DNA of 6,248 bases from the NCBI GenBank assembly GCA_023380515.1, contig JAMCRH010000077.1:1-6248 (forward strand), in the 5' to 3' direction. Position 1 is the stretch's first letter, and each line of letters opens with the position of its first letter. This document shows positions 1-6,225 of the stretch, piece after piece. The position numbers were made by a program, and so were the translations under genes. The notes under the pieces are model-generated. The model was not told the DNA's origin, made no database searches, and saw only the letters and a list, made by a program, of their open reading frames with translations. This DNA is from Gammaproteobacteria bacterium (lineage in GTDB: Bacteria > Pseudomonadota > Gammaproteobacteria > Enterobacterales > Alteromonadaceae).

Positions 1-484
1 GCCATTTAATGACGTTGGCTTTCCGGGGGTTCGTATCATGGAAACCAATGAACACTATGACCGTCAGCACCAAGACTTACGTAACGAAGACGGACGTCAC
101 TTTGGCGACACGATCGAGTATGTTGATTTCGATTATGCCGCAAAACTGACTGCGTTGAACGCGGTGACGTTAGCCAGTATGGCATGGGCTCCAGCGCCAC
201 CGAGTGACGTTGAGATTCAAGGTGCAGTGCAACCGCATACAACTCTCAGTTGGGCACCGGCAAACGAACAGGAAGCAGACACCATTGCAGGCTATCGCAT
301 TTATTGGCGCTATACAGATGCACCGAACTGGCAATTTAGTCGCGACGTCGGTAATGTAACAGAGTTCACGTTACGGAACGTTGTGATCGACAATTACTTC
401 TTTGGAGTTGCCAGTGTTAGCAAGGATGGTTTTGAAAGCCCAGTGGTTTTCCCTGGTGCAGCGGGTACGTTCGACCTGCGTTAA
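1..484 (+). CDS. M28-family zinc aminopeptidase with C-terminal fibronectin type III domain (3' end only)
   Basis: The reading frame is open from base 2 (codons start at 2) to the TAA at 482-484, so only about the last 160 residues are present and the true start lies upstream of the window. The first part (FNDVGFPGVRIMET, then YDRQHQD and GDTIEYVDFDY) matches the end of the M28 catalytic domain. The His of RQHQD is in the place of the last zinc ligand, and the following segment is the terminal helix (LTALNAVTLASMAWAP). After a Pro-rich linker (APAPPSD), about 90 residues look like an FN3 module: a TLSWAPA strand, GYRIYWRYTDAPNW, then DNYFFGVASVSKDGFES. Such enzymes are normally exported and release N-terminal amino acids from peptides in the periplasm or outside the cell. 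The catalytic core with the other metal ligands is off the window and cannot be checked. A terminator-like hairpin starts 22 bases after the stop. Family assignment is from remembered motifs and is fairly secure. Confidence 0.88.
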   Translation, partial: PFNDVGFPGVRIMETNEHYDRQHQDLRNEDGRHFGDTIEYVDFDYAAKLTALNAVTLASMAWAPAPPSDVEIQGAVQPHTTLSWAPANEQEADTIAGYRIYWRYTDAPNWQFSRDVGNVTEFTLRNVVIDNYFFGVASVSKDGFESPVVFPGAAGTFDLR

Positions 485-2126
485 TTTTTCTCAGATACGC
501 CCAACCGCCAAGGCACTGTATTGCAGTGCCTTGGCTTTGCCATTAAGTCTGTCCTTGAGCGCTTGTTCGGACATGGGCTCGGACGCTGAAATTGAAGTTT
601 TGCAGCAACAGGCATCACAAACGGCAGCCTTGCAACAGCTTGACGCAAACACCTCGCGCAATTCTCTGCGCACAGCGCTCGAAGATCCGCGCTTGCATCC
701 TTTCGCTCTAGCCCGAGCAATGTTTGAGCAAAGTGAGATACGAGCTGAAGCTCCGGCCTTTCTCGTGCAGTTTTCGGCTGTATTGCTTGAGGCTAAGGCG
801 GCACCAGATCTAGTTGATGATCTCATCGACGAATTGCTCTCATCGTTTGATGAAATCAGTCGTCAAAACGAATTCCTCGCCGAATATTCGGCTATTTTTT
901 ACATGCGCTTGCTGGCAATGAGCGCGAAAACTGCCAATCACGAACGGACTGAACAACTTCGTGTGCAAGTCGAAGCGCTGATCGAGGCTGAAGGAAGCGA
1001 ATCGTTTGCCAACATCGAACTCTTGCAATATTACCTTGAAGCTGTAGAGCTGGCTGGCGCGCAGCGTCATTTAGACCGACTGCCAAGCGGCTTTGCGCGA
1101 ACGAATTTTGCGCTAGAGCTGCTGAGCGCCTATCTTGACCGCGGTGATTATTATGCTGCACAGGGCTTAATTGACGAATTAGCGCGTGATCAAGAGCAGT
1201 TGCACCAGTTTGCTGAAATGTGGGTGGAACTCTTACTGCGGGCAGATCGTCACGAGGAAGCCATTACTTTTGTGACGCGTGCAACCCAAGATAGGTTATC
1301 GATGCTACGCACGGCCGATGACTACCATTTTTATTCGATGCCCACAGAAATTCTCACGTTTATCGGTTTGCTGCACAACCTTGGGCGCCTTGAAGAAGCG
1401 CGCGAAGCAACGATTGAAAGTTATCGTATCGCGCGCACTCATGAGCCGCAACCATGGTATGTACTGCAAGCGACGCTACCTTTTGTGAAAGCATTTGCGC
1501 AACTCGGTGAACCTGTACTGTTTAATGAAGTAAAAAATCACCTGTTCAGCACGATTTATCAAAATCTTGATGAGGACGACTTCCTTTCATTTGTGAGTAC
1601 GTTCGTTTTCACCATGGAGAACCTGGAGTTGCAGGCAGAAGGCCTTGAGTTTCTTTCTGTGCTTGCGAGCTACAACGACACGCAAGAGCGAATTCAGGCA
1701 GCGGAATTTGAATTTGGCATGAGCCATGGATTTGGAGCGCTTGGGGATACTGAACGCGGTGCTTATTATTTGCAGCGCTTACTGGACGATCCATATCGAC
1801 TGCAAACGCTCATTGATACGACTTTGATGAATTCGATGAGGGCGGTCGAATACCTGTTGGCTGCCGGCTATGTGAACGAAGTTCTTCACTATTGGGGCGA
1901 TTCACCTTCATTTTCTATTCAGTTTATGCTGATCGAAAAGCTTACCGCAGAACAGCGTTTCGTTGATGCTCTGGAGCAGGTAGCAAGCCTCGAGTTTGAC
2001 ACCATTAATGAGGCTTTCTTTCTACTTATGGTCGCGAAAGGATATTTAGAGCAGGAGATTTTGCCTAACGCCGACGCGCGAGAAGTAATGGCACGGCACT
2101 GGCAGCGTTACATGCCAATGGAGTAA
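426..2126 (+). CDS. Putative TPR-like helical lipoprotein, tandem paralog copy 1 (start uncertain, possibly start-damaged)
   Basis: I do not recognise the family. The product is almost wholly alpha-helical, acidic and Leu/Glu/Ala-rich, with TPR-like helix pairs such as LLSAYLDRGDYYAAQGLIDELA-type segments near residues 230-255, GRLEEAREA near 320 and GDTERGAYYLQRLL near 440. It ends in WQRYMPME. A lipoprotein signal is obvious: basic RPTAK, hydrophobic ALALPLSLSLSAC, with the lipobox Cys at codon 564 (residue 47 from this start). Export and anchoring to the outer membrane would follow. The start is a problem. The natural first residue before RPTAK is ATA at 495, not ATG. The ATG at 426 chosen here lies inside the peptidase gene, has AAGG directly abutting it and gives an overlong signal. 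In-frame alternatives are TTG 402, GTG 456, TTG 531 and ATG 573, the last of which would lose the signal. The body has no stop for over 500 codons. A paralog follows directly. Confidence 0.7.
   Translation: MVLKAQWFSLVQRVRSTCVNFSQIRPTAKALYCSALALPLSLSLSACSDMGSDAEIEVLQQQASQTAALQQLDANTSRNSLRTALEDPRLHPFALARAMFEQSEIRAEAPAFLVQFSAVLLEAKAAPDLVDDLIDELLSSFDEISRQNEFLAEYSAIFYMRLLAMSAKTANHERTEQLRVQVEALIEAEGSESFANIELLQYYLEAVELAGAQRHLDRLPSGFARTNFALELLSAYLDRGDYYAAQGLIDELARDQEQLHQFAEMWVELLLRADRHEEAITFVTRATQDRLSMLRTADDYHFYSMPTEILTFIGLLHNLGRLEEAREATIESYRIARTHEPQPWYVLQATLPFVKAFAQLGEPVLFNEVKNHLFSTIYQNLDEDDFLSFVSTFVFTMENLELQAEGLEFLSVLASYNDTQERIQAAEFEFGMSHGFGALGDTERGAYYLQRLLDDPYRLQTLIDTTLMNSMRAVEYLLAAGYVNEVLHYWGDSPSFSIQFMLIEKLTAEQRFVDALEQVASLEFDTINEAFFLLMVAKGYLEQEILPNADAREVMARHWQRYMPME
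507..541 (+). terminator. Hairpin resembling a rho-independent terminator of the peptidase gene
   Basis: GCCAAGGCACTG (507-518) and CAGTGCCTTGGC (524-535) are perfect 12-bp inverted repeats around the 5-base loop TATTG, followed by TTTGCC. GC-rich AGGCACTG...CAGTGCCT stems just behind a stop codon are typical of gammaproteobacterial terminators, and this one starts 22 bases past the peptidase TAA. The U-tract is short (three T), so termination may be weak. The hairpin also lies inside the signal-peptide codons of the downstream reading frame, so it could instead be an mRNA structure limiting expression of that gene. Confidence 0.6.
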
Positions 2127-2136
2127 CGAAACACGC

Positions 2137-2144
2137 AAGGAAGG
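2137..2144 (+). promoter_or_regulatory. Ribosome binding site for the start of copy 2
   Basis: AAGGAAGG lies 5 bases before the ATG at 2150 and 10 bases after the copy 1 stop. It is the best Shine-Dalgarno match in the paralog region. It points to 2150, not 2253, as the natural translation start of copy 2; no comparable site precedes the ATG at 2253. Confidence 0.6.
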
Positions 2145-2149
2145 CAACT

Positions 2150-2296
2150 ATGATTACAACCCGAAGAATCAGGCTTGCAAATATTTTTTTAGCCATGACG
2201 ATGGCCTATACCACAACCGCCAACGTTTTTATTTCAGTTTGCCGCGGCTTTAATGGACGCAGAGGCTGCACCAGATTTAGTCGATCGCGAGCTTGA
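2150..2296 (+). pseudogene. Signal-peptide fragment of copy 2, out of frame with its body
   Basis: This is a 48-codon reading frame with a good ribosome binding site. It begins MITTRRIRLANIF, continues LAMTMAY and TTTANV, and reads as a Sec signal peptide: Arg-rich n-region, hydrophobic core, and a plausible cleavage near TTA. Past about 2225 the residues (VCRGFNGRRGCTRF) are nonsense and end at the TGA at 2294-2296. In the frame shifted by one base, the same DNA gives FLFQFAAALMDAEAAPDLVD-type residues that match copy 1. The natural gene therefore ran from 2150 into the body at 2253-3596 and is now interrupted near 2222-2230. The cause could be a deletion whose length is not a multiple of three, or a one-base indel in the T5 run at 2226-2230. 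A sequencing error is also possible. Confidence 0.6.
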
Positions 2297-3596
2297 TGTC
2301 TTGCTCAGCGAGTTCGATGAGATTAGTCGCCAACAAGAGTTTTATGCTCAGAGTCCTTGGGTGTTTTATATTCGCGTGCTGCGGTTCAGCCAACGGACCG
2401 GCAATCATGAGCGAACGGAGCGCTTACGCTTACAAGTTGAAAATTTTGTCGAGTTGTACCCCGTTGACATGAATGCAAGAGGGCAGTTGATTGAGTTTTA
2501 TTCTGAACGCGATGAGCTTGATCATGCTCGTCGCCACTATGATCGAATTGACGACCGTTTCGGTCGCATTACCTTTGGACTGTCCCTGATCGAAGCCTAC
2601 GCAGAGCAAGGGAATCAACGTGCGGTGCAGCATCTGGTTGATGAACTGAGTCGTGACTCGGAAGGCTTAGGTTACTTGATTAATGATTGGGTTGAGATTC
2701 TGCTGCTTGCAGATCGACGCGAGCAGGCGCTCGCATTTCTCCTTGAACGGCGCGATGCCATTTTGGCAACATTGGCCACGGAGAGCCCGCAAATGTTTTA
2801 CACCCAGACTTATAACTTTACGGTCGTTATTGAAAAGCTACTCGAATTTGATCGCCGCGCCGAAGCAAGAGAAGCATTGGTGCAAGGCTATCGCTATGGC
2901 ATTGAGAACTCGCCGGGCGATTGGTATCTGCTGCGGGGGGCGCTCCCTTATCTAAAAGGATTTGCTGCACTCGAAGATCCGGCATTTTTGGACGAAGTGA
3001 AAAGTGACTTATTTAGCCGGCTCTATGCTTTGTTATCTGAACCCGATAACTTTGCCACAATTTTATTTGGCTTTTCGCAAATTATGAGCGAATTGGAACT
3101 TGAAGGGATGGCGATCGAGTTTATTGATCAAGCAGCAAGGTTTAATGACGACGAGCAACGGATTGCCCCCGAACAGCTTTATTTTCTCTTGAGTTATGCC
3201 TATGGTCTTCTGGGCGAAGAGGAGCGTGGGCAGGTGTATTTGCAGCGACTTCTTAACGACTTTGCGTTACTTGAGCAACTGATGGGATCAGTTGTTATTC
3301 CCCAGAATGTTGTTCTGACCAACTTACTCGAAGCCGGCTATATCGATGAGGTGAAGCGATTAATTGGGCCGAATCCGAATTTTAGCCTAATGCGCGTGTT
3401 GTTTGATGCACTGATTGCTGACGGACGGTTTGTTGAGGCACTTGAGATGACCGGGGAGCAACGTATGGATCCTGCTTTTCAAATCATTATGCTATTGCAA
3501 GTGGCTCACGGGTATCTGAAACAAGGTCAACTACCCAATCAAGCAGCGCGGGATGTGATGGTGCAATATTGGTCGCGCTATATGCCCATGGAATAG
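2253..3596 (+). CDS. Putative TPR-like helical protein, tandem paralog copy 2 (5' end frameshifted or truncated)
   Basis: This 447-residue frame is homologous to copy 1 along its whole length. By hand count, 38 of the 59 residues starting at AAPDLVD are identical, including FDEISRQ and NHERTE. Later shared blocks are VDELSRD (129-135), RRAEAREA (201-208), EERGQVYLQRLL (about 321-332) and the C-terminal RYMPME. The fold looks like a TPR-type helical solenoid; no catalytic motif is visible, so a binding or scaffold role is only a guess. ATG 2253 is the first start in this frame but has no Shine-Dalgarno sequence and sits inside the homologous region, because codons before it (FLFQFAAAL, from about 2226) still match copy 1. 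The signal peptide at 2150 is one frame off. Relative to copy 1, about 55-60 residues between signal and body are missing. If only 2253 is used, the product would stay in the cytoplasm. It is either a decaying gene or has a sequence error. Its stop is 7 bases from the convergent prenyltransferase. Confidence 0.7.
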   Translation: MDAEAAPDLVDRELDVLLSEFDEISRQQEFYAQSPWVFYIRVLRFSQRTGNHERTERLRLQVENFVELYPVDMNARGQLIEFYSERDELDHARRHYDRIDDRFGRITFGLSLIEAYAEQGNQRAVQHLVDELSRDSEGLGYLINDWVEILLLADRREQALAFLLERRDAILATLATESPQMFYTQTYNFTVVIEKLLEFDRRAEAREALVQGYRYGIENSPGDWYLLRGALPYLKGFAALEDPAFLDEVKSDLFSRLYALLSEPDNFATILFGFSQIMSELELEGMAIEFIDQAARFNDDEQRIAPEQLYFLLSYAYGLLGEEERGQVYLQRLLNDFALLEQLMGSVVIPQNVVLTNLLEAGYIDEVKRLIGPNPNFSLMRVLFDALIADGRFVEALEMTGEQRMDPAFQIIMLLQVAHGYLKQGQLPNQAARDVMVQYWSRYMPME

Positions 3597-3603
3597 TGTC
3601 TTG

Positions 3604-4497
3604 TCACCCCAAAGAGACGCCGAGGGCGAGCAGGCCAATAAACGCATGAATCAGTGCGACATTGAGCCCCAAAAACGGAACCAATTGTGGAATATTATTG
3701 GCGTGCTGATGCACGCCTGTGATTAGTTTTGGTGCAGCGAGGGCCGAAAACAATACCAAAACACTATAGGTTGGTAGGATATGATTCCAAACACCAACGA
3801 GCACAATCGCGTAAGCGAGTACTAACTGACTAGAGAAAAGCCAAGCACTGCGACGACGTCCAATCATGATCGGGAAGTGAAAACGGCCAACGGATTCGTC
3901 AGCCTCACTGTCTGGAAATTGATTCAGTAACAAGAGGTTGTTTACCAGCAGCATCACCACCACGGCGAGTACCCAAATCATCAAATTTAATTCTTGCGCA
4001 AACACCCAAGCAGCGCCGAGAGTCATCAATAGACCAAAACCAACGCCTGGTGCAATCAAGCAAAGAACAGGCTCTTGGTTTAAAGGTTTGGTGTAAAACA
4101 GAATCAACAAAACGCCCGGGACGCCAAGCCAGAGTAGGTTGAGACTGTATTGCTGAACAATGATGAGGCCAGCGACGATGACAATCAGTAGACTGGATAT
4201 TGCTAGGGCTAGCGCCCAATTGGCAATGGACGGATTGCGAACCAATGCGCCACTACCACCGCTAAAAGCAGTTTTGCGGGTTTTAAAATCAAGCCCGCTG
4301 CGAAAGTCCATATACTCATTGAACGCGTTCACGCTGACATGAGCAAAAACAGCGACCGTACTCACCAAGGCCAGTGTGCTTAGCGGTGGCCATCCGGAAA
4401 AGTAATAACCAACCGCCAACGCAAGGAGTAAACAGGCGAGTGTTAGCGTTAAAAAATTCACCCGCGACACGGCCAAAATATCAGAAAGTTTAGGCAT
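3604..4497 (-). CDS. UbiA-family prenyltransferase, MenA-like
   Basis: This 297-residue integral membrane protein has about eight or nine hydrophobic segments. It carries both Asp-rich motifs of the UbiA superfamily. The first is N60-E-Y-M-D64 followed by FRSGLD70, equivalent to the NDYxDYxxGxD pattern of MenA. The second is N192-Q-F-P-D196-SEAD200 followed by ESVGR, equivalent to NNxRDxxxDxxxGK. YTKPLN at 135-140 is the usual third signature. These Asp pairs bind Mg-diphosphate of a polyprenyl donor, and the family moves the prenyl chain onto an aromatic ring (dihydroxynaphthoate in MenA). The acceptor cannot be read from the sequence, so I give no gene symbol. Motif 1 has Glu where Asp is usual at the second position. 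The length is normal. ATG 4497 follows the amidoligase stop by 30 bases with no strong ribosome binding site, suggesting expression as the last gene of a three-gene operon. The 3' end faces copy 2. Confidence 0.87.
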   Translation of the reverse strand: MPKLSDILAVSRVNFLTLTLACLLLALAVGYYFSGWPPLSTLALVSTVAVFAHVSVNAFNEYMDFRSGLDFKTRKTAFSGGSGALVRNPSIANWALALAISSLLIVIVAGLIIVQQYSLNLLWLGVPGVLLILFYTKPLNQEPVLCLIAPGVGFGLLMTLGAAWVFAQELNLMIWVLAVVVMLLVNNLLLLNQFPDSEADESVGRFHFPIMIGRRRSAWLFSSQLVLAYAIVLVGVWNHILPTYSVLVLFSALAAPKLITGVHQHANNIPQLVPFLGLNVALIHAFIGLLALGVSLG

Positions 4498-4527
4498 TGG
4501 TTTTATCTACGTTGTTGGTTTAATTGT

Positions 4528-5529
4528 TCAGCCAATTAGTTTTGGTAAATAATCCTGCTCAAGCTGCTGAAGCCAAGATTTGCCGAAGTGACGCAAAAAT
4601 TTCTTTTGGTGTTTACGGAATGCATCACCACATTCGTTTAGCAACTCGGTATTTGCAGCTAATTGTTCAACCTTAACCCAGTCATTCCATACTCGATGTA
4701 GGCCCCAGTTGGGGTCATGAATTTCACAGCCGGGTAAGCGATAATGAAACGTTGGTCGAGCTTTGACAAGCTTAGTGTCCACGCGCGCAACCAGTTTGTC
4801 CTCATCAAGATGACGAAACAGCGGCAGCATGTCGAGTGCGCGGTTGCGAGTCGGGTTATGTTCGAGGTAGTCGTCCATTAAGGTGTCTAAGTCTGGCCAA
4901 TACGCCGAGTCCAATGCAAGCTCGAGATACTCTTTGGGGAACGGGTCAATATAGTTACTGATTCGCCGGGAAATGTCAGGGTCAATGCGTGCCAACAGCC
5001 AGTCGTACAAACACAAAAATGCTTTGATGTGGGCCATAATTGTCTGGCTATCTAGTTTTGGTAGCTCAGGGTTTAACTGCATGCCAAACGCATAGGCTAA
5101 GCTGTCGGAAGAGCCACGAGCACCTGCTATTCTCAGGTCATCCATTAATACCTCAACTTCAGCTAAACGCGATAGCGGTAATGGCGGGCTGACCACTTCA
5201 ACGGGCACCACGCTTTCCGCCACCCAAGCCAAGCCTTTTTCGGCTGCTGCACGCAGGTCATCTTGCTCTTCTTCACGCCCCATTTTCTTTAAGTATCTAT
5301 AATCGAACTCAATCACCCAGTCACCGGCGCTGTCACCCTTGATGGTTTTTTCATAGCGGCCTTGCGAGCTAACTTCGCAAGAGTCGCAATGCTTTTTGAG
5401 GAACTGAGTCAGCACCTCAGTGGCCGCGTTTAAATCAAGATCGCCAAACTCGATTTCAACACCAACGGCGCGCTCGTCACCTTTTTCGTTCTGCTGTTCG
5501 GGCGGTGTTGTTAGATTTGGTTTCGCCAT
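4528..5529 (-). CDS. Putative amidoligase (glutamine synthetase-like COOH-NH2 ligase fold)
   Basis: This 333-residue soluble protein has no signal peptide, so it should act in the cytoplasm where ATP is available. Motifs match the putative amidoligase family (Pfam Amidoligase_2): AVGVEIEF at 21-28 with E25 and E27, DWVIEFD at 70-76, VEVVSPPLP at 110-118, FGMQLNPELP at 148-157 and RPTFHYRLP followed by GCEI at 258-270. In the glutamine synthetase-like fold the acidic residues hold Mg-ATP, and the enzyme joins a carboxylate to an amine. Substrates are unknown for most members; published comparative genomics of amidoligases predicted peptide modification or gamma-glutamyl metabolite synthesis. 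The usual GxHxN element reads GMQLN here, with Gln for His. ATG 5529 is preferred because AAGGAG lies 9 bases upstream; TTG 5535 would leave only 3. The gene begins 6 bases past the stop of the GGCT-like gene, which strongly implies cotranslation and shared function. Confidence 0.85.
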   Translation of the reverse strand: MAKPNLTTPPEQQNEKGDERAVGVEIEFGDLDLNAATEVLTQFLKKHCDSCEVSSQGRYEKTIKGDSAGDWVIEFDYRYLKKMGREEEQDDLRAAAEKGLAWVAESVVPVEVVSPPLPLSRLAEVEVLMDDLRIAGARGSSDSLAYAFGMQLNPELPKLDSQTIMAHIKAFLCLYDWLLARIDPDISRRISNYIDPFPKEYLELALDSAYWPDLDTLMDDYLEHNPTRNRALDMLPLFRHLDEDKLVARVDTKLVKARPTFHYRLPGCEIHDPNWGLHRVWNDWVKVEQLAANTELLNECGDAFRKHQKKFLRHFGKSWLQQLEQDYLPKLIG

Positions 5530-5535
5530 GCTCAA

Positions 5536-6000
5536 TTACTCCTTGTCTGTCGCATCGATAGGCGGATTGATTTCGCTAATCCGGCGGTAGACCCATGCAG
5601 GTTTGCCATCGGCAAGATAATACAAATAACGCTCGTAACGCACGCCAACCCGTTCATACCGGTCTAAACGTCGTAATTGCGCAGCGGTCACATAGAAAAT
5701 TCGGCCTTCAGTAACGCCCTCATCGTCAGGCAGTAAATCTAACCGATAGCGCCGATACCCTTCAAGCTCGGCGGCTTCAGTGGGTACATAAGCACGAATG
5801 ACAATGGTGCGTACGAATGGATTAGTTAACGTACCAAACGCAAAGACTCGATGTTCAGCCTCTTGATCAATGCCAAGTGTAGTTTCAGAGAAAGTAAAAC
5901 TATATGGATTTAACCAAATCCACCACCAGACGCCAATTGCTACAATGAGTATCACCAGCACAGTTGTCATTTTTGTCACGCCAACCCCCGTATATTTCAT
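5536..6000 (-). CDS. Membrane-anchored gamma-glutamylcyclotransferase-like (AIG2/GGCT fold) protein
   Basis: From ATG 6000 the product has 154 residues. A single hydrophobic segment (about 12-30, VLVILIVAIGVWWWIWL) is followed by a GGCT-fold domain. That domain shows VFAFGTL at 52-58 (the family's YGTL substrate loop, here with Phe for Tyr), LEGYRRYRLD at 79-88, TEGRIFYV at 97-104, LDRYERV at 112-118 and AWVYRR at 135-140. E116 is at the position of the catalytic Glu. GGCT enzymes release 5-oxoproline from gamma-glutamyl amines or dipeptides. The TM segment has Lys before it and an acidic stretch (SETTLGIDQEAE) after it, so the positive-inside rule would place the domain in the periplasm; this is inference. 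Start choice is weak: ATG 5970, GTG 5979 (behind GGGGG) and ATG 6072 are also in frame and none has a clear ribosome binding site. ATG 6072 would overlap the divergent lipoprotein gene. It is first in the operon with the amidoligase. Confidence 0.8.
   Translation of the reverse strand: MKYTGVGVTKMTTVLVILIVAIGVWWWIWLNPYSFTFSETTLGIDQEAEHRVFAFGTLTNPFVRTIVIRAYVPTEAAELEGYRRYRLDLLPDDEGVTEGRIFYVTAAQLRRLDRYERVGVRYERYLYYLADGKPAWVYRRISEINPPIDATDKE
5539..5544 (-). promoter_or_regulatory. Ribosome binding site of the amidoligase gene
   Basis: On the minus strand AAGGAG lies 9 bases before ATG 5529 and overlaps the last codons of the upstream GGCT-like gene. It decides for ATG 5529 over TTG 5535 and suggests translational coupling. 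Confidence 0.65.
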
Positions 6001-6056
6001 GTTGTTTTTGTGTATCATGCAGGAGTTGTGATTACAAATATAAGATGGGAACAACC

Positions 6057-6062
6057 AAGAGG
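6057..6062 (+). promoter_or_regulatory. Ribosome binding site of the small lipoprotein gene
   Basis: AAGAGG lies 8 bases before the ATG at 6071, good spacing for a Shine-Dalgarno element. TATAAG at 6039-6044, just upstream, could be a -10 box, but no matching -35 was found at normal spacing, so no promoter is called. Confidence 0.6.
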
Positions 6063-6070
6063 AAAAACCC

Positions 6071-6211
6071 ATGCGTACCCTTACTAATTTTGCTCGTTGT
6101 CGTGCGTCAGTTGGCGTTGCAGCAGCGGTGACTGCTGCATTATTCCTAACTGCCTGCGGCCAAGCACCGCAAGCCCCTGAGGTGAGTGCTAAACCGGAAG
6201 CTCATCCATAA
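6071..6211 (+). CDS. Small lipoprotein, 46 residues
   Basis: The frame runs from ATG 6071 to TAA 6209-6211. The product has an Arg-containing n-region (MRTLTNFARCR), an Ala/Val-rich hydrophobic core (VGVAAAVTAALF) and a textbook lipobox LTAC with Cys29, giving a mature lipopeptide of only 18 residues, Pro/Ala-rich (CGQAPQAPEVSAKPEAHP). The ribosome binding site and signal peptide make it very likely real despite its size. Function is unknown; it may be a surface or outer-membrane lipopeptide. It resembles LptM/YifL in size and in CGQ after the lipobox but lacks the KGPL motif, so that name is not used. It is divergent from the GGCT-amidoligase-prenyltransferase operon. Confidence 0.75.
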   Translation: MRTLTNFARCRASVGVAAAVTAALFLTACGQAPQAPEVSAKPEAHP

Positions 6212-6225
6212 TATCAGCAGCATCA

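Noticed and set aside
481..1161. Several minus-strand open frames opposite copy 1 (481-720, 491-826, 840-1070, 892-1161)
   Set aside because: Cys/Arg/Ser-rich compositions without motifs or ribosome binding sites; they are antisense shadows of the copy 1 coding frame.
2184..2190. Run of seven T inside the copy 2 signal peptide as the site of slippage or an indel joining the two frames
   Set aside because: Shifting there enters the body frame before its TAG and TGA stops (TAG at 2190-2192, TGA at 2196-2198), so it cannot restore the gene. The shift must lie between 2199 and about 2230.
3905..4342. Open frames overlapping the prenyltransferase gene on both strands
   Set aside because: They lie wholly inside a well-supported membrane protein gene and encode no recognisable sequence.
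6000..6050. Minus-strand promoter TTGTAA, 17 bases, TACACA for the operon
   Set aside because: Only four and three of six consensus bases match, so it is not distinguishable from chance in this AT-rich gap.
5536..6072. ATG 6072 as the start of the GGCT-like protein
   Set aside because: It overlaps the ATG and ribosome binding site of the divergent lipoprotein, and the added residues (SSWLFPSYICNHNS) look non-coding with no ribosome binding site.
6071..6211. Naming the small lipoprotein LptM/YifL
   Set aside because: Size and CGQ after the lipobox are similar, but the KGPL motif is absent and the downstream seven codons do not show the usual lysA or dapF neighbour.
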